Source: an uncultured Gammaproteobacteria bacterium (GTDB lineage: Bacteria; Pseudomonadota; Gammaproteobacteria; Pseudomonadales; Pseudohongiellaceae). From it: a stretch of DNA of 64,000 nt. The stretch lies in contig CAJXVC010000003.1 of the NCBI GenBank assembly GCA_913060975.1, positions 328,698 to 392,697 of the forward strand, read 5' to 3'. The position numbers and the translations under genes were made by a program. Every line of letters begins with the position of its first letter. Position 1 is the first letter of the stretch. The notes below the pieces were generated by a model that was not told the DNA's origin, did not search any database, and was given only the letters and a program-made list of their open reading frames with translations. Positions 47,075 to 56,377 of the stretch are shown here, one piece after another.

Positions 47075-48208
47075 TTACCTGTCTTGCTTCTCGCCGCTTG
47101 CCCCGCGCTTGCTGGCCGCTTCCAACTGCTCTGGTGTGATGAAGCCAAGCTTTCGAGCTCGTAGCTCCCAGTTTCGTCTGGCCAGCACTTGCATATCCAC
47201 AGCATTATCGGACTCGTCGACAATTTCCAGGCCGAGCAGTGTCTCGATTATATCTTCCATAGTGACAATGCCTTCCATGCCACCAAATTCATCCACTACA
47301 AGCGCCATGTGTTCTTTTTTGCTGATAAAAATGTTCAGCAAATCCGGAATGGGAAGAGTCTTGTGGACGGTAATGATATCCCTGCGAATCTCTTTGAGCG
47401 TGCGGTGGTCATTGTCATCAACGAGATTGAGTAGTAACTCGTCGCGCAGCACGTAGCCGATTACATTGTCGTTGTTGTCCTGATAAAGGGGGATGCGGGA
47501 GAAAGGCAGGTTGGGGTGGCGGTCGTGAAAATCCCGTGCGGTGTTGTCAGCATTGGCGGCGACGACAACAATCCTTGGTGTCATGATATCTCTTACCAAA
47601 ACCTTGGCGAAACGTAGCAGGTTCTGGATAATTTTTTGTTCATTCTCCTCGAGCACGCCCGCGTCTTTGCCAATCTTGCTCATGACCAGTATGTCCGAGC
47701 GGCTGAGAATCGGTTTGTCTTTGTCCTTTTTCAAATGACGTGTAAGGAACTGACTCAGCCAGACAAGCGGGGCAAGGGCAAACAACATGATTTTGAGCGC
47801 GAAGACTGAGAACGGCGCCAGCTTCTCCCAATTGTTCGCTCCCAGAGTCTTGGGAATAACTTCTGAAAAGATCAGTACAGCGAGTGTCATGAGCCCAGCA
47901 GTTAGCGCCTCCAGACTAATCAGGGAGACACCAAACAATTCGATGTTGGTGGCGCCAAAAACCGCACTGGCCTGCGCGCCGACACCGATAGCACCGACAG
48001 TATGCGCAATAGTATTGAGAGTCAGTATCGCGGCAAGAGGGCGATCGATATCTTCCTTGAAGCGAGCCAGATCCGCCGCGATCGGGTTACCTTTCTCTTC
48101 CTGCACGCCGATGTAAGCTGGCGTAATACTCAGTAAGACGGCTTCCAGAATAGAACAGAGAAAAGAGAAAAAAATGCTAAGGCAGAAAAACGCAGCAAGT
48201 AGGGCCAT
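47075..48208 (-). CDS. CNNM and CBS domain membrane protein (hemolysin family)
   Basis: 377 residues. The CNNM transmembrane domain covers about 1-180: MALLAAFFCLSIFFSFLCSI, EAVLLSITPAYI, NTIAHTVGAIGVGAQAS and the hallmark IFSEVIPKTLGANNWEKLA. A CBS pair follows (about 205-325), including MTPRIVVVAANADNTARDF, LPFSRIPLYQDNNDNVIGYV and MALVVDEFGGMEGIVTMEDI. There is no obvious CorC/HlyC C-terminal domain, only a short tail. Proteins of this group are linked to magnesium or cobalt homeostasis and not proven haemolysins. It lies downstream of the RND pump on the same strand, 96 bases away. Confidence 0.88.
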   Translation of the reverse strand: MALLAAFFCLSIFFSFLCSILEAVLLSITPAYIGVQEEKGNPIAADLARFKEDIDRPLAAILTLNTIAHTVGAIGVGAQASAVFGATNIELFGVSLISLEALTAGLMTLAVLIFSEVIPKTLGANNWEKLAPFSVFALKIMLFALAPLVWLSQFLTRHLKKDKDKPILSRSDILVMSKIGKDAGVLEENEQKIIQNLLRFAKVLVRDIMTPRIVVVAANADNTARDFHDRHPNLPFSRIPLYQDNNDNVIGYVLRDELLLNLVDDNDHRTLKEIRRDIITVHKTLPIPDLLNIFISKKEHMALVVDEFGGMEGIVTMEDIIETLLGLEIVDESDNAVDMQVLARRNWELRARKLGFITPEQLEAASKRGASGEKQDR

Positions 48209-48304
48209 GAATAATCAGTGATGCTCAAATGAGGAGGAGCTATTCTGACACGAAAGAAATTGCCCTGACAAACCACCTGGCGGCGATTTGTCAGGAGCGG
48301 TCGA

Positions 48305-51300
48305 TTACTGAGTGCTGGCAGCCTCTGCCTTGCGGCCGGGACGTGGGATCGCACGCAGCAATTCACGCAAGCGGTCAGGCAGTGCCAGCATGGCCGGCGT
48401 GACGATCAAAGTCAGAATGGTACCGAAGGACAAACCAAAGACGATAGCCGATGCCAGCGACACCCACTGAGACGTGATCGGTCCGCCCACTTCGATTTCG
48501 GCACCGATCAGGTCAATAGAGACGTGCATGGCCAGTGGCAGCAATCCGAATCCGGTCGTAAACGTGGTCAGGAATACCGGGCGCAGGCGCTGAACCCCTG
48601 TCTGCACAATGACTTCTTGCAGGGTCCACTCCGGGTGTTCACCGCGCAGCACATTAAACGTATCGATCAAGACGATGTTGTTGTTCACGATAATGCCAGC
48701 CAGCGCCACAATACCGATGCCGGTGAGAATCACCGAGAACGTCTGACCGGTCGTCAACAAGCCGAGCAGAACGCCAGTCGTGGAAAGTAGCACCGAAGAC
48801 AGGATCAGCAGGGCCTGATAGTAGCTATTAAACTGGGTGACGAGCAGGATCGCCATCAATGCCAGAGCCAATGAGAAAGCCTGACCAAGAAAGGCCGCCG
48901 ATTCTTCCTGCTCTTCATTGGCGCCTCGGAACTGATAGAAAACACCGGGTTCAGGAGGATTAGCCTCTAACCAGGCAGAAATTTCCTGCAGTTTGTTGTC
49001 GGCGATGATCCCAGGCGCTGGATTGGCGCGCACATAGACTACACGCTCACCATCGACACGTTGAATCGAGCTTACCTGCGGCTTGGCTTCAACAGTAACG
49101 AAGCTGCTGATCGGCACTGGGCCATTGGCTGTGCCGATGCGAATACTGTCGAGCTGATCCAGTCCGCGGTATTCGGCTGGGTAGCGAACACGAATATCAA
49201 CTTCTTCTTCGCTGTCGTTGGGGCGATAGTCACCCATGAAGATGCCGTTGGTCATCAGTTGGATAGCTGCACCCACTTCCGACATACTGGCTCCCAGCAT
49301 AGCGGCACGGGCACGGTCCACAACGATTTCCCATTCGATACCGGGAACGGGCGCCGTGTCATCGATATCGATCAGGTCAGTGCCCTGAACTTCTTCGAAA
49401 TAGGTACGTATACGAGTGGCTTCGGCAAACAACTGGTCGAGGTCGTCACCGGAGAGTTCCAATTGAATTTGTTTGCCGACTGGCGGGCCTTGTTCAATGG
49501 TCGCCACTTCAGCGCGAATACCGGGAATATTTTGAATGGCATCGCGGTATTGGTTTTCGACCTCAAAGCCATCGACGTCACGATCGCGACGGTCAGTCAT
49601 TTCAATAAAAATAGAGCCGACCAAATCAGGCGCAGTTTGCTGGTCGCCGCCCATTTGTTGGCCGGCGCCTGATTGCGTGACTATGCCTTTGATATGACCA
49701 ACCGAACGAATCCGGTCTTCCACATCCAGCATTATGTCGCGTAGCTCAGCAGGTGAATAATTACCGCGAGCAAACACTTGAACCTGAGTTTGATTGGGTT
49801 CAACGGCGGTGAAAAATTCTACCCCGCGGCCAAACATGCCATAGGCAATGACGATTGAGACCATGACGGTAATACTGGTTAAAAACACCGCGATGGGGCG
49901 TGCTACGGCAAACTCCAACACATCAGCATAAAAACCGGTAATTGGGCCAGCTTTGTGTGGGTCACCTGTTTCCAGATTCTGTTTGTGGTCCTCACTGGCA
50001 GCAGTGGAGGCGCCAAGCAAAGCGCCGATTGTCGGCGCGAATAGCAGGGCATAGAACAGCGATCCAATCAGCACGGCGAACACGGTAATCGGCAGATAGC
50101 TCATGAACTGGCCAGCTACACCGGGCCAGAACATAATAGGCAGGAACGCTGCCAGTGTTGTCGCCGTGGACGCCATAATCGGCCAGAACATACGCGCTAC
50201 GGCTTCCTTGTAGGCTTCCTGACTATCCAGGCCTTCAGCCATCTTGCGGTCAGCATATTCCACCATCACGATGGCGCCATCGATCAACATACCCAGCCCC
50301 AGTAAAAGACCGAAGATCACCATAAAGTTATAGGTGAAGCCGAGCATGCTGATGATGATAAAGGCGAAGAAAAAGGAAAACGGTACGGCCATGGTGACCA
50401 GCAAGCCAGAACGTACTCCCACCGACGCGATAACAACAATGAGTACCAGTACCATTGCAGTTGCCATATTGCCTTGGAGCCCCATGTTCTGTTCGACAAC
50501 CAGAGGTGCCGTGTTATTGATATAGGATATGGAGACGGCTGGAGGCAATGAAGGAATTATTGCTTGCACAACGCCATCGATTTGCTCCATGGCTTCAATC
50601 AGATTGGCACCTTTACGCTTCATGACGTTCAGCGAAATAGAGGGCTCACCATTGGCATAGGAATAGCGCGTAGCGTCCTTGAAGGTGCGTCTGACATCAG
50701 CGATGTCCGACACAGTCATGACACCGAGTTCATTGGAGGCCAGAGGCAGGTTGAACAAATCATCGGCAGTTTCAATCAGGCCGGGGACCTTGATCGGGAA
50801 ACTTCCCTGGCCGGTATCTACTTGACCCGCAGGAATCAGTCGGTTGTTCGAGGTGACGGTTTGCACCAATGCGCTATTGGGAATGCCATAGGTTTCGAGT
50901 TTGGCCGGATCGACGACGGCTTCCAGTAATTCTTCCCGATTGCCCACCATATTGGCTTCCAGCACTGGCGGCAGAATTTCAATCTCGCGCTGCAAGTCTT
51001 CAGCAATTCGCAGCAAAACCCGCTCAGGCACACCTGCACCGGCAACAGCGATTTGCACGACAGGGAAGGTAGCGGCAGAGACCTCCTGGATGAGTGGTTC
51101 TTCAGTGTTTTGCGGGAATCGGGCTTTGGCACGGTTGATTGCTTCGCGAACATCTGCCACTGCAGTATCGGAATCAAAATCGATATCGAACTCGACGATA
51201 ATAGTCGCGGCGTTTTCGCTCGAAAAAGAGTCGATTTGAGTGATGCCATCCAGCGTCTTCAATTCCAATTCAACAGGCTTGGTCAGCAAGCGCTCAGCAT

Positions 51301-51475
51301 CTTCCGGGGAAATACCATTGTGGATGACCGTGGTAACAATTACCGGGACTTCGACATCGGGATTGAGTTCCACAGGAATGGAGTTATAGGCCACCAAACC
51401 GGTGAGCATGACGGCAACAAACACACTCAGCGTTGTCCGCGAGCGCGAGATGGCTGAATCAATATAATTTTTCAT
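48305..51475 (-). CDS. RND efflux transporter permease
   Basis: 1056 residues with the twofold RND layout: a first helix after MKNYIDSAISRSRTTLSVF, two large periplasmic loops, and two sets of transmembrane helices (about 335-545 and 875-1040). In the fourth helix the proton-relay region reads GMLIDGAIVMVE: Asp399 is kept but the second Asp of the AcrB pair is Gly400. In the second half GIIVNNNIVLIDTFNV replaces the AcrB segment with the relay Lys. Exports substrates from the inner membrane and periplasm with proton uptake; substrate unknown. The adaptor gene precedes it by 21 bases. No outer-membrane channel gene is present. Confidence 0.9.
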   Translation of the reverse strand: MKNYIDSAISRSRTTLSVFVAVMLTGLVAYNSIPVELNPDVEVPVIVTTVIHNGISPEDAERLLTKPVELELKTLDGITQIDSFSSENAATIIVEFDIDFDSDTAVADVREAINRAKARFPQNTEEPLIQEVSAATFPVVQIAVAGAGVPERVLLRIAEDLQREIEILPPVLEANMVGNREELLEAVVDPAKLETYGIPNSALVQTVTSNNRLIPAGQVDTGQGSFPIKVPGLIETADDLFNLPLASNELGVMTVSDIADVRRTFKDATRYSYANGEPSISLNVMKRKGANLIEAMEQIDGVVQAIIPSLPPAVSISYINNTAPLVVEQNMGLQGNMATAMVLVLIVVIASVGVRSGLLVTMAVPFSFFFAFIIISMLGFTYNFMVIFGLLLGLGMLIDGAIVMVEYADRKMAEGLDSQEAYKEAVARMFWPIMASTATTLAAFLPIMFWPGVAGQFMSYLPITVFAVLIGSLFYALLFAPTIGALLGASTAASEDHKQNLETGDPHKAGPITGFYADVLEFAVARPIAVFLTSITVMVSIVIAYGMFGRGVEFFTAVEPNQTQVQVFARGNYSPAELRDIMLDVEDRIRSVGHIKGIVTQSGAGQQMGGDQQTAPDLVGSIFIEMTDRRDRDVDGFEVENQYRDAIQNIPGIRAEVATIEQGPPVGKQIQLELSGDDLDQLFAEATRIRTYFEEVQGTDLIDIDDTAPVPGIEWEIVVDRARAAMLGASMSEVGAAIQLMTNGIFMGDYRPNDSEEEVDIRVRYPAEYRGLDQLDSIRIGTANGPVPISSFVTVEAKPQVSSIQRVDGERVVYVRANPAPGIIADNKLQEISAWLEANPPEPGVFYQFRGANEEQEESAAFLGQAFSLALALMAILLVTQFNSYYQALLILSSVLLSTTGVLLGLLTTGQTFSVILTGIGIVALAGIIVNNNIVLIDTFNVLRGEHPEWTLQEVIVQTGVQRLRPVFLTTFTTGFGLLPLAMHVSIDLIGAEIEVGGPITSQWVSLASAIVFGLSFGTILTLIVTPAMLALPDRLRELLRAIPRPGRKAEAASTQ

Positions 51476-51496
51476 TGGGGTTTGCCTTTAGCTGTC

Positions 51497-52618
51497 TTAG
51501 CGACGGTTTTCAGCCCAGTCAAAATTGGCTTCAACTTTTTGGCCATCGAAGACTACTTCCTGACCAAGGGTGACAAGAGTGACTGTGCCAGTCAGCCCGG
51601 TTACCCAAACACCTGGGTCCATCTGATCGGTGTCATCGCCAACAATACGGACGTTGCGAAAGACGATTTCATTGTTGCGATCGATCAGCTTGACGCCAAC
51701 ACCACCCGCATCATCCAGTGACAGGGCGGACGACGGTATGCGGTGTGCCTGAAACTCTGCAGCATCAACCAGCATCTCGGTTGTTACTCCGGCTCGAACG
51801 GCCTCAGGAGTAGCATCGACAGTGACTTCCATACGATAGCTGCGGGAAACCGGGTCAGCGGAACTGGCCAGGAAGGTGACTTCGCCACTCAACTGGCGGC
51901 CACCCAGCAAGATGCCAGTAACGTTAGCGCCGGTGGCAATGCGGTCCACTTGTTGCTCCGGCACGAGGCCGACCATGAGCATTGGATCGTCATCGAGAAT
52001 TGACGCGCAGACTTCGCCGATGTTCAGCAAGTCGCCGACTTCCATGGTGCGTGTTTCCACCACACCAGAAAAAGGCGCGACCATACGGGTATTCTTGATC
52101 GCCAGCTCGGCGCGGCTAACGGCGGCGCGAGCAGACTCAACTGCTGTGCGTAGTTGCGCGACGGCGACATCAGATTGCAGGCTGCGACTTTGCAGGTCGC
52201 GGCTGGCCTGATATTCGAATTCGGCTTGCTCGAGGCGGGCTTCGGCTTCGGCCAGATCAGCCTCGCGATTATCGATAGCGATCTCACAAAGCACGTCACC
52301 TTCGTTGACGCGAGCGCCACGTGGTACAGGTTCACTGACAATGCGGCCAGCTTGTTCAGCGCGGACCTGGACCTGACGAAACGCCTGTGTGCGGCCGCGA
52401 ACGCGTATGCGCTCAATGTAATTTTGTGGCTCGACGCGGCGCGCGCGCACGGTGAACTCAGAAGGGTCCTCACCCGGGGATGCGTCCTCGGGGATGGCAG
52501 CGATAGTGCGCTCTGCTGCCGGGGTTTCTTCTGCGCTACTTTGCCTGTCGCGTGGAATAATCATCCAAACGCTAACCAGAACCAGGATCGCGATAGCGAC
52601 TACATGTTGATTTTTCAC
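51497..52618 (-). CDS. RND efflux periplasmic adaptor (membrane fusion protein)
   Basis: 373 residues. N-terminal hydrophobic helix (about 6-19, VVAIAILVLVSVWMII) acts as an anchor; there is no lipobox Cys. Then the usual order: lipoyl half-motif QVRAEQAGRIVSEPVPRG, alpha hairpin (EADLAEAEARLEQAEFEYQA), second lipoyl half MVAPFSGVVETRTMEVGD, and beta-barrel and membrane-proximal domains. It bridges the inner-membrane pump encoded just downstream to an outer-membrane channel. First gene of a two-gene unit; its promoter should lie in the 373-base gap beyond 52618, which contains palindromes. Confidence 0.9.
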   Translation of the reverse strand: MKNQHVVAIAILVLVSVWMIIPRDRQSSAEETPAAERTIAAIPEDASPGEDPSEFTVRARRVEPQNYIERIRVRGRTQAFRQVQVRAEQAGRIVSEPVPRGARVNEGDVLCEIAIDNREADLAEAEARLEQAEFEYQASRDLQSRSLQSDVAVAQLRTAVESARAAVSRAELAIKNTRMVAPFSGVVETRTMEVGDLLNIGEVCASILDDDPMLMVGLVPEQQVDRIATGANVTGILLGGRQLSGEVTFLASSADPVSRSYRMEVTVDATPEAVRAGVTTEMLVDAAEFQAHRIPSSALSLDDAGGVGVKLIDRNNEIVFRNVRIVGDDTDQMDPGVWVTGLTGTVTLVTLGQEVVFDGQKVEANFDWAENRR

Positions 52619-52991
52619 TAGGGCCTCCGTGAACCTGCACTTAGGGCAGGCTCAGGTTGATAATGAAGCGCACAGGTGTAGCGTAAGCTACGCTGCCCTG
52701 ATTGCCGGGGTCGTGCGCTTGAGTTATGCGGTCTTATTGTTGGGTCTACTGTCTGATCTATCCCGAATGGCGGGCTTGGGATTGGTCAACTAATAACTAT
52801 CGCTATAGCGCGACCAAAGTGTTACCTATTGTAACGTCAATCGTGGTGTTTGCAACGACTTTTTAATATGAAAAAAACATCGGTGCCACCGTCCTGTCTG
52901 GGCTCGCGGTCGGGGGGAAGGATTTTCGGGGTAAGTGTGTTAATTTGCGCTGCATAGTCAGAATTCAGCAGCCAAATTGGGGTACAAAAGA
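52619..52991. promoter_or_regulatory. Divergent intergenic region with several palindromes
   Basis: 373 bases between the adaptor gene (minus) and a short-chain dehydrogenase (plus). Structures: CGCTATAGCG (52801-52810), a perfect 10-base palindrome; TTGGTC (52782-52787) with its inverted copy GACCAA (52812-52817) around it; and GTTAC-5 bases-GTAAC at about 52822-52836. A 6-bp hairpin (AGCGTA-AGC-TACGCT) lies near 52680. Such a layout is common for operators of TetR-type repressors of efflux pumps, but no regulator gene is adjacent. Confidence 0.4.
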
Positions 52992-53783
52992 GTGAAAGAT
53001 TTATCTGGTCGCGTCGCGATTGTTACCGGCTCCAGCAGCGGCGTTGGCGCTGCCACAGCGCTTGAGTTGGCGGCTCAGGGTTGCCATGTTGTGATTAATT
53101 ACAACGCCAATTCGGCTGGTGCTGAGGCTGTCGCGACACGCTGTGATGAGGCAGGTGCGGCGGCTTTGGTCCTGCAGGCGAACGTAGCCAACGATGCGGA
53201 TTGCCAGGCGCTTGTCGCAGCGGCTGTAGACAAGTGGGGGCGAGTCGATATTCTCGTCAACAATGCCGGTACCACGAAGTTTGTTGATCACGCGGATCTG
53301 GACGGGCTGGATAGCGATGATTTTCAGCGAATCTACGGGGTCAATGTAGTCGGCGCTTACCAAATGATACGGGCTGTGAACCCCCATTTCCAGGCCAGTG
53401 CCGATGGTGGTGTGGTGGTCAATGTCGCTTCTACAGCCGCGGTCACCGGGATCGGCAGCAGCGTGGCTTATGCCGCCTCCAAAGGCGCCTTGGTGACCAT
53501 GACATTGTCGCTGGCACGCGCGCTCGGGCCCACTGTCCGCATGAATGCTGTCTGTCCTGGTTTCATCGAAGGTGACTGGCTGCGTGAAGGGCTGGGCGAG
53601 GAGAAATACGAGCAACTTATTCAAGTGAATCGCAAACAATCCGCATTGGGTGTCACAGCCACCGCCGAAACTGTCGCCGATGCCATTATGCACTTCATTA
53701 CAGGCCCCCAGATTGTCACTGGAGAAACGCTAATCGTCGATGGCGGGCGACATCTCAGCATGACGCCGATGACGCGTCGTTAA
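52992..53783 (+). CDS. Short-chain dehydrogenase/reductase
   Basis: 263 residues from the GTG at 52992; this start gives the proper KDLSGRVAIVTGSSSGVGAA opening. SDR motifs: TGSSSGVG cofactor loop, NYNANSAGAEA, NNAGTTKFVDHADL, catalytic Ser and Tyr-x-x-x-Lys in VNVASTAAVTGIGSSVAYAASKG, MNAVCPGFIEGDW, and the C-terminal ITGPQIVTGETLIVDGGRHL. It likely reduces or oxidises a 3-oxoacyl or alcohol substrate with NAD(P). The DUF4345 gene follows after 30 bases on the same strand, possibly cotranscribed. Substrate cannot be assigned. Confidence 0.86.
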   Translation: MKDLSGRVAIVTGSSSGVGAATALELAAQGCHVVINYNANSAGAEAVATRCDEAGAAALVLQANVANDADCQALVAAAVDKWGRVDILVNNAGTTKFVDHADLDGLDSDDFQRIYGVNVVGAYQMIRAVNPHFQASADGGVVVNVASTAAVTGIGSSVAYAASKGALVTMTLSLARALGPTVRMNAVCPGFIEGDWLREGLGEEKYEQLIQVNRKQSALGVTATAETVADAIMHFITGPQIVTGETLIVDGGRHLSMTPMTRR

Positions 53784-53813
53784 CAATCTCTTTTTCGTCA
53801 TTCAGGAGTTTTC

Positions 53814-54233
53814 TTGATAGTTCTGGTGCGTTTCTTTCCAGCTTCGCTTCTCGCGCTCAACGGTCTGATTTATGGGCTACTGAGTGTGATGTTTGTGCTA
53901 GAGCCGCTGCGCTGGTTTGCCAATCTAAATATTGAGTTACAAGACCCGGTGGGTTACACAGAATTGCGCACAACCTATATCGGCTTGATGGCCAGTCTGG
54001 CTTTGTTTTCTTTGCTGGCGGCTTTTCATCAATCCTATCGCTGGCCCGGCTTGCTGTTGATGGCGGTAAGCTATGCCGCGCTGGCTATGACGCGATTGTG
54101 GGGCATTGTCGTGGAAGGGAGCAGCACGGCGTTTTATGAGCAGTTACTTGTAGTTGAAATTATCAGCTGTGGGTTGGCGCTGCTGGGCATGGTTGTGCAG
54201 CGTCAAGCCGATGCACGCCAGACAGTAAGCTGA
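53814..54233 (+). CDS. DUF4345-family membrane protein
   Basis: 139 residues with a TTG start supported by CAGGAG about 6 bases upstream (53803-53808). Four hydrophobic helices are visible: about 5-28, 48-68, 75-92 and 108-128. LNGLIYGLLSVMFVLEPLRW and TELRTTYIGLMASLALF match the DUF4345 pattern (helix ending in Glu-Pro, then Glu-Leu-Arg-x-x-Tyr-Gly/Ile). Inner-membrane protein of unknown role. It converges with the regA gene with a 55-base gap. Confidence 0.75.
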   Translation: MIVLVRFFPASLLALNGLIYGLLSVMFVLEPLRWFANLNIELQDPVGYTELRTTYIGLMASLALFSLLAAFHQSYRWPGLLLMAVSYAALAMTRLWGIVVEGSSTAFYEQLLVVEIISCGLALLGMVVQRQADARQTVS

Positions 54234-54288
54234 GTTAAGCTGTCATAAACAGGAACTGGCGCGTTGCAGTGTTGATCGCCTCGTCAGC

Positions 54289-54849
54289 CTACTTCGCGAC
54301 TGGGCGCTTTTGCAGCTTGCGCTGCAGGGTGCGGCGATGCATTTTCAGTTGTCTTGCGGTGGCCGAGATATTCCCTTCATTCTCTTGTAACACTTTCTGA
54401 ATATGTTCCCATTCCAGTCGTCGGACAGACATGGGTTCCATTTGCGCCGGTTCCGGGGCTTCTCTGACAGACTCGGCATTACCGACTAGCAAAGCGGCAA
54501 GAATCTCATCCGTATCGGCCGGTTTGGCCAGATAATTGTCGGCGCCTAGCTTGATCGCCTCGACTGCAGTGGCAATGCTGGCGTAACCGGTAAGTATCAG
54601 GATGCGGATGTCGGGATTGTGTTGTTTGAGGGGTTGGATCAGGCTGAGTGAGGTCTCGCCGCCCAGATTCAAATCGAGAATGGCGTAATCAAAGGCGATT
54701 TCGTCGATCAGTTGGCGAGCAGAATCGGCACTGGCAGCATGAGAGACTGAGTACTCCCGCAAGCTCATAGCGCGGCTGACTACTCGTGCAAACACTTCGT
54801 CATCCTCGACCAGCAAAGTATTGGAAGCGGAACTGTCCAGATTCGTCAT
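54289..54849 (-). CDS. regA: RegA/ActR/PrrA-type response regulator
   Basis: 186 residues. Receiver domain with the acidic pocket EDDE (15-18), phospho-acceptor Asp59 in AILDLNLGG, Thr87 in LILTGYASI, and Lys109 in YLAKPAD. The C-terminal DNA-binding helix is the Fis-like HTH NEGNISATARQLKMHRRTLQ, a close match to the RegA/ActR/PrrA family, whose HTH is almost invariant. Length equals the family's (about 184). RegA-type regulators control photosynthesis, respiration, nitrogen and carbon fixation genes in response to redox state. It follows the kinase gene by 2 bases and is cotranscribed. Confidence 0.92.
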   Translation of the reverse strand: MTNLDSSASNTLLVEDDEVFARVVSRAMSLREYSVSHAASADSARQLIDEIAFDYAILDLNLGGETSLSLIQPLKQHNPDIRILILTGYASIATAVEAIKLGADNYLAKPADTDEILAALLVGNAESVREAPEPAQMEPMSVRRLEWEHIQKVLQENEGNISATARQLKMHRRTLQRKLQKRPVAK

Positions 54850-54851
54850 AA

Positions 54852-56189
54852 TCAGACTGCCTTTGGTTTTGGTACAGGCAGCTTGATTACTGTCAATGCG
54901 CCACCAATTTTCAAATTAAACATTTCGATCGTACCACCCAAACGCTGTACAGCGGCGTTGGCCAGAAAAATACCCAGTCCCATGCTGTCCTTGCGCATGG
55001 AAATAAATGGTTGTCCTTTATTCTCCATGACCTGACTTGGTATGCCAGGTCCGTCATCGTTGATGGAGATTTCCAGCGGGGCGTTTGCCGCATCGTCAAT
55101 CTTGAAAGTAATCGAGACTTGTTCTTTAGCTGCCTTAATACTGTTTTCAATAATATTGATGATGGCATGCTTAAGTGACAAGTCAGCTGCCACTTTGATG
55201 TCGTCTTTGCAAACTGTATTGAAAGCGACAGAAGCCGTAGGGTGAATGTTAGTAATATAGTCCTGAATATCATTGACGAATACTGATATCAGCGCCTGTT
55301 CATCGCGAACTGGCTTGTCTTTATTGTAATAGCGTATCAGTTGGTTGAGAGAATCTTTGCAGCGTGTGACTTGCTGGCGTAAGACCGTGATGTCTTCTTT
55401 GATGTCACTTTTGCGTAGGGCTTCGGCATCGAGCTTGTCCAATTCGGTTAGTACGACAGCCATGGTGGACAAGGGTGTCCCAAGGGCGTGGGCAGTGCCC
55501 GCGGCCAGTGTGCCGATGGCAACCAGCTGTTCATTGCGCATTTCGTTTTCCCGAGCCTTAGCCAGTGTTAGTTCGCGTTCTTTAATGGCTGACGCCATCC
55601 GCGTGATGAATACGCTGATCAGAATCGCGCTGACCAGAAAAATTACCCACATGCCTACCAGGTGCAGTTGGAAAACAACATCCTGGTCGGCATCCATGCT
55701 GCCTGGTTGATGATCTGTCTGCAGGTCGAGCAGCAGGAAAAAGGTATAGACAACAATGCTGCTGACGGCGAGCGAATAGACGTATTTGCGTGGCAGCAAA
55801 GTAGCGGTGACCGCCAGTAGTACCAGCAGATAGGAGATGAGCGGGTTGCTGACCCCGCCCGTATTAAAAACCAGAATGATGAGGAAGACGGCATCGATCA
55901 TCAAGTGGCCAAACACTTCGGCTTCGCTTATGACCCAGGATTGCTGCAAGCGCCAGTAACCGACGCCAATCGAGATGACGACTGCCGAGATTAGTCCGGC
56001 GATAAAGATGAAAGGGATTTCCAGATCCGAAAACGTCTGAAAAATCAGCAAGCCCACGGTACTGGACAATGTCATGAATGCCCGTAGCAACAACAAGCGT
56101 TGCAAGCCTTGCCGGGCGGCGCTGGATTGATCGGCGCTGCCTGGAATCAGGAATTCAGCCAATTTGAAGCTGTGCTTGGAGTTGCTCAT
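54852..56189 (-). CDS. regB: RegB/ActS/PrrB-type redox-sensing histidine kinase
   Basis: 445 residues. Six hydrophobic helices in the first 200 residues. Between the third and fourth the quinone-binding-type motif GGVSNP occurs at 111-116 (RegB has GGxxNPF). The H-box is GTLAAGTAHALGTPLSTM with phospho-acceptor His234. Cys277 in RQQVTRCKDSL corresponds to the redox-active Cys of RegB. The ATPase part has IINIIENSIKAA (N-box), NDDGPGIP (G1) and MGLGIFLA (G2). It senses the respiratory quinone pool and thiol redox state and signals to RegA encoded next to it. The promoter region is shared with the divergent gene at 56378, 188 bases away. Confidence 0.92.
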   Translation of the reverse strand: MSNSKHSFKLAEFLIPGSADQSSAARQGLQRLLLLRAFMTLSSTVGLLIFQTFSDLEIPFIFIAGLISAVVISIGVGYWRLQQSWVISEAEVFGHLMIDAVFLIILVFNTGGVSNPLISYLLVLLAVTATLLPRKYVYSLAVSSIVVYTFFLLLDLQTDHQPGSMDADQDVVFQLHLVGMWVIFLVSAILISVFITRMASAIKERELTLAKARENEMRNEQLVAIGTLAAGTAHALGTPLSTMAVVLTELDKLDAEALRKSDIKEDITVLRQQVTRCKDSLNQLIRYYNKDKPVRDEQALISVFVNDIQDYITNIHPTASVAFNTVCKDDIKVAADLSLKHAIINIIENSIKAAKEQVSITFKIDDAANAPLEISINDDGPGIPSQVMENKGQPFISMRKDSMGLGIFLANAAVQRLGGTIEMFNLKIGGALTVIKLPVPKPKAV

Positions 56190-56377
56190 GGCAGTATTCT
56201 ATCTGAATCGCACTTGCAAACCAGTCTGATGTGCCATTCCGCGGCGCCCTTTTTGCAGATACCTGAATCACCGGTGTGACAGCCCGTCAGCTGGCGGTTT
56301 CGGTGGACTTTGCAATGGCTACCTGTCAGGTTATATTGCAACGCCCGACACCCAAAGAATAATTCGAGTGGCCCTAC

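Noticed and set aside
49061..49672. Plus-strand frame within the RND permease gene
   Set aside because: It is antisense to a well-supported RND permease and has no domain or ribosome-binding site.
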